From assembly GCF_001006325.2 (NCBI RefSeq), contig NZ_LBIA02000001.1, positions 869,501 through 933,500 of the forward strand: a stretch of 64,000 nucleotides of DNA, in the 5' to 3' direction. Below, piece by piece: positions 63,919 through 64,000 of this stretch. The first letter of the stretch is position 1. Each line of letters begins with the position of its first letter. The notes under the pieces are model-generated. The model worked only from the letters and a program-made list of their open reading frames with translations. It did no database searches and was not told the DNA's origin. The position numbers and the translations under genes were made by a program. This DNA is from Afipia massiliensis. Lineage in GTDB: Bacteria > Pseudomonadota > Alphaproteobacteria > Rhizobiales > Xanthobacteraceae.

Positions 63919-64000
63919 TCAAGGTTCGACGCGGAACGCCGCGGTTGCCGCCACTAGCCGCATTTTGGTCGAACCGCTGACGAGATTCGCGATGTCGTAA
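63919..64000 (-). CDS. C-terminal end of an upstream Tad-cluster gene (5' part outside window)
   Basis: The minus strand reads in frame …YDIANLVSGSTKMRLVAATA AFRVEP and stops at 63919. Only 26 residues are visible; no family can be named from these. The 13-bp spacing to the TadE-like gene suggests another TadE/TadG-type protein. Confidence 0.5.
   Translation of the reverse strand, partial: YDIANLVSGSTKMRLVAATAAFRVEP

Overview
The window looks like chromosomal DNA of an alphaproteobacterium of the Bradyrhizobium/Afipia/Rhodopseudomonas group (Nitrobacteraceae). The evidence is high-GC coding DNA, an NdvA-type glucan exporter, a PhyR-NepR-EcfG general stress locus, DUF2865/DUF3309/DUF883 genes, and several dispersed palindromic repeat families of the kind that litter these genomes. 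I see no rRNA, tRNA, transposase, phage module or CRISPR array.

Layout. 1-8.3 kb: end of a HisE-like gene, small secreted proteins, an orphan substrate-binding protein, an autotransporter with a repeat-built passenger, and a TetR / SnoaL-like / acyl-CoA ligase group. 8.6-18.6 kb: housekeeping and envelope genes (glucan exporter, D,D-carboxypeptidase, FadD-type ligase, flippase) and a 3-hydroxybutyrate dehydrogenase-patatin pair. 18.6-19.8 kb: a CAP-domain lipoprotein gene bracketed by two copies of a 164-bp double-hairpin element. 19.8-34.4 kb: complete assimilatory sulfate reduction. Two divergent arms carry a sulfate ABC transporter, APS reductase, sulfite reductase and siroheme synthase on one side, and CysD, CysNC and a second ATPase-less sulfate transporter set on the other. 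34.6-38.6 kb: malate synthase G and a chemoreceptor. 38.6-47.9 kb: general stress response island. 48.3-60.4 kb: urease (ureDABC-EFG) and the urea ABC transporter urtABCDE, all on the minus strand. 60.9-63.2 kb: DEAD-box helicase, a second-type IF-1 and a cold-shock protein. 63.3-64 kb: Tad pilus-type TadE-like genes.

The most interesting region is the stress island. Seven perfect EcfG-type promoters (GGAAC, 16-17 nt, CGTT) lie within 6.5 kb around phyR and nepR-ecfG. They precede csbD, small membrane proteins, an L,D-transpeptidase, DUF883 and a secreted protein, as well as phyR and nepR themselves. Next to phyR, a near-perfect EcfG promoter is followed at the right distance by a hairpin with a C-rich loop and a perfect intrinsic terminator, with no ORF. 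This is a strong candidate for an undescribed stress-controlled small RNA. The nearby HWE-type kinase has a His where the N-box Asn is expected.

The sulfate and urea regions together give uptake plus assimilation of sulfur and of urea nitrogen. In both, transporter and enzyme genes are packed with 1-26 bp gaps or 4-bp overlaps, interrupted only by dispersed repeats.
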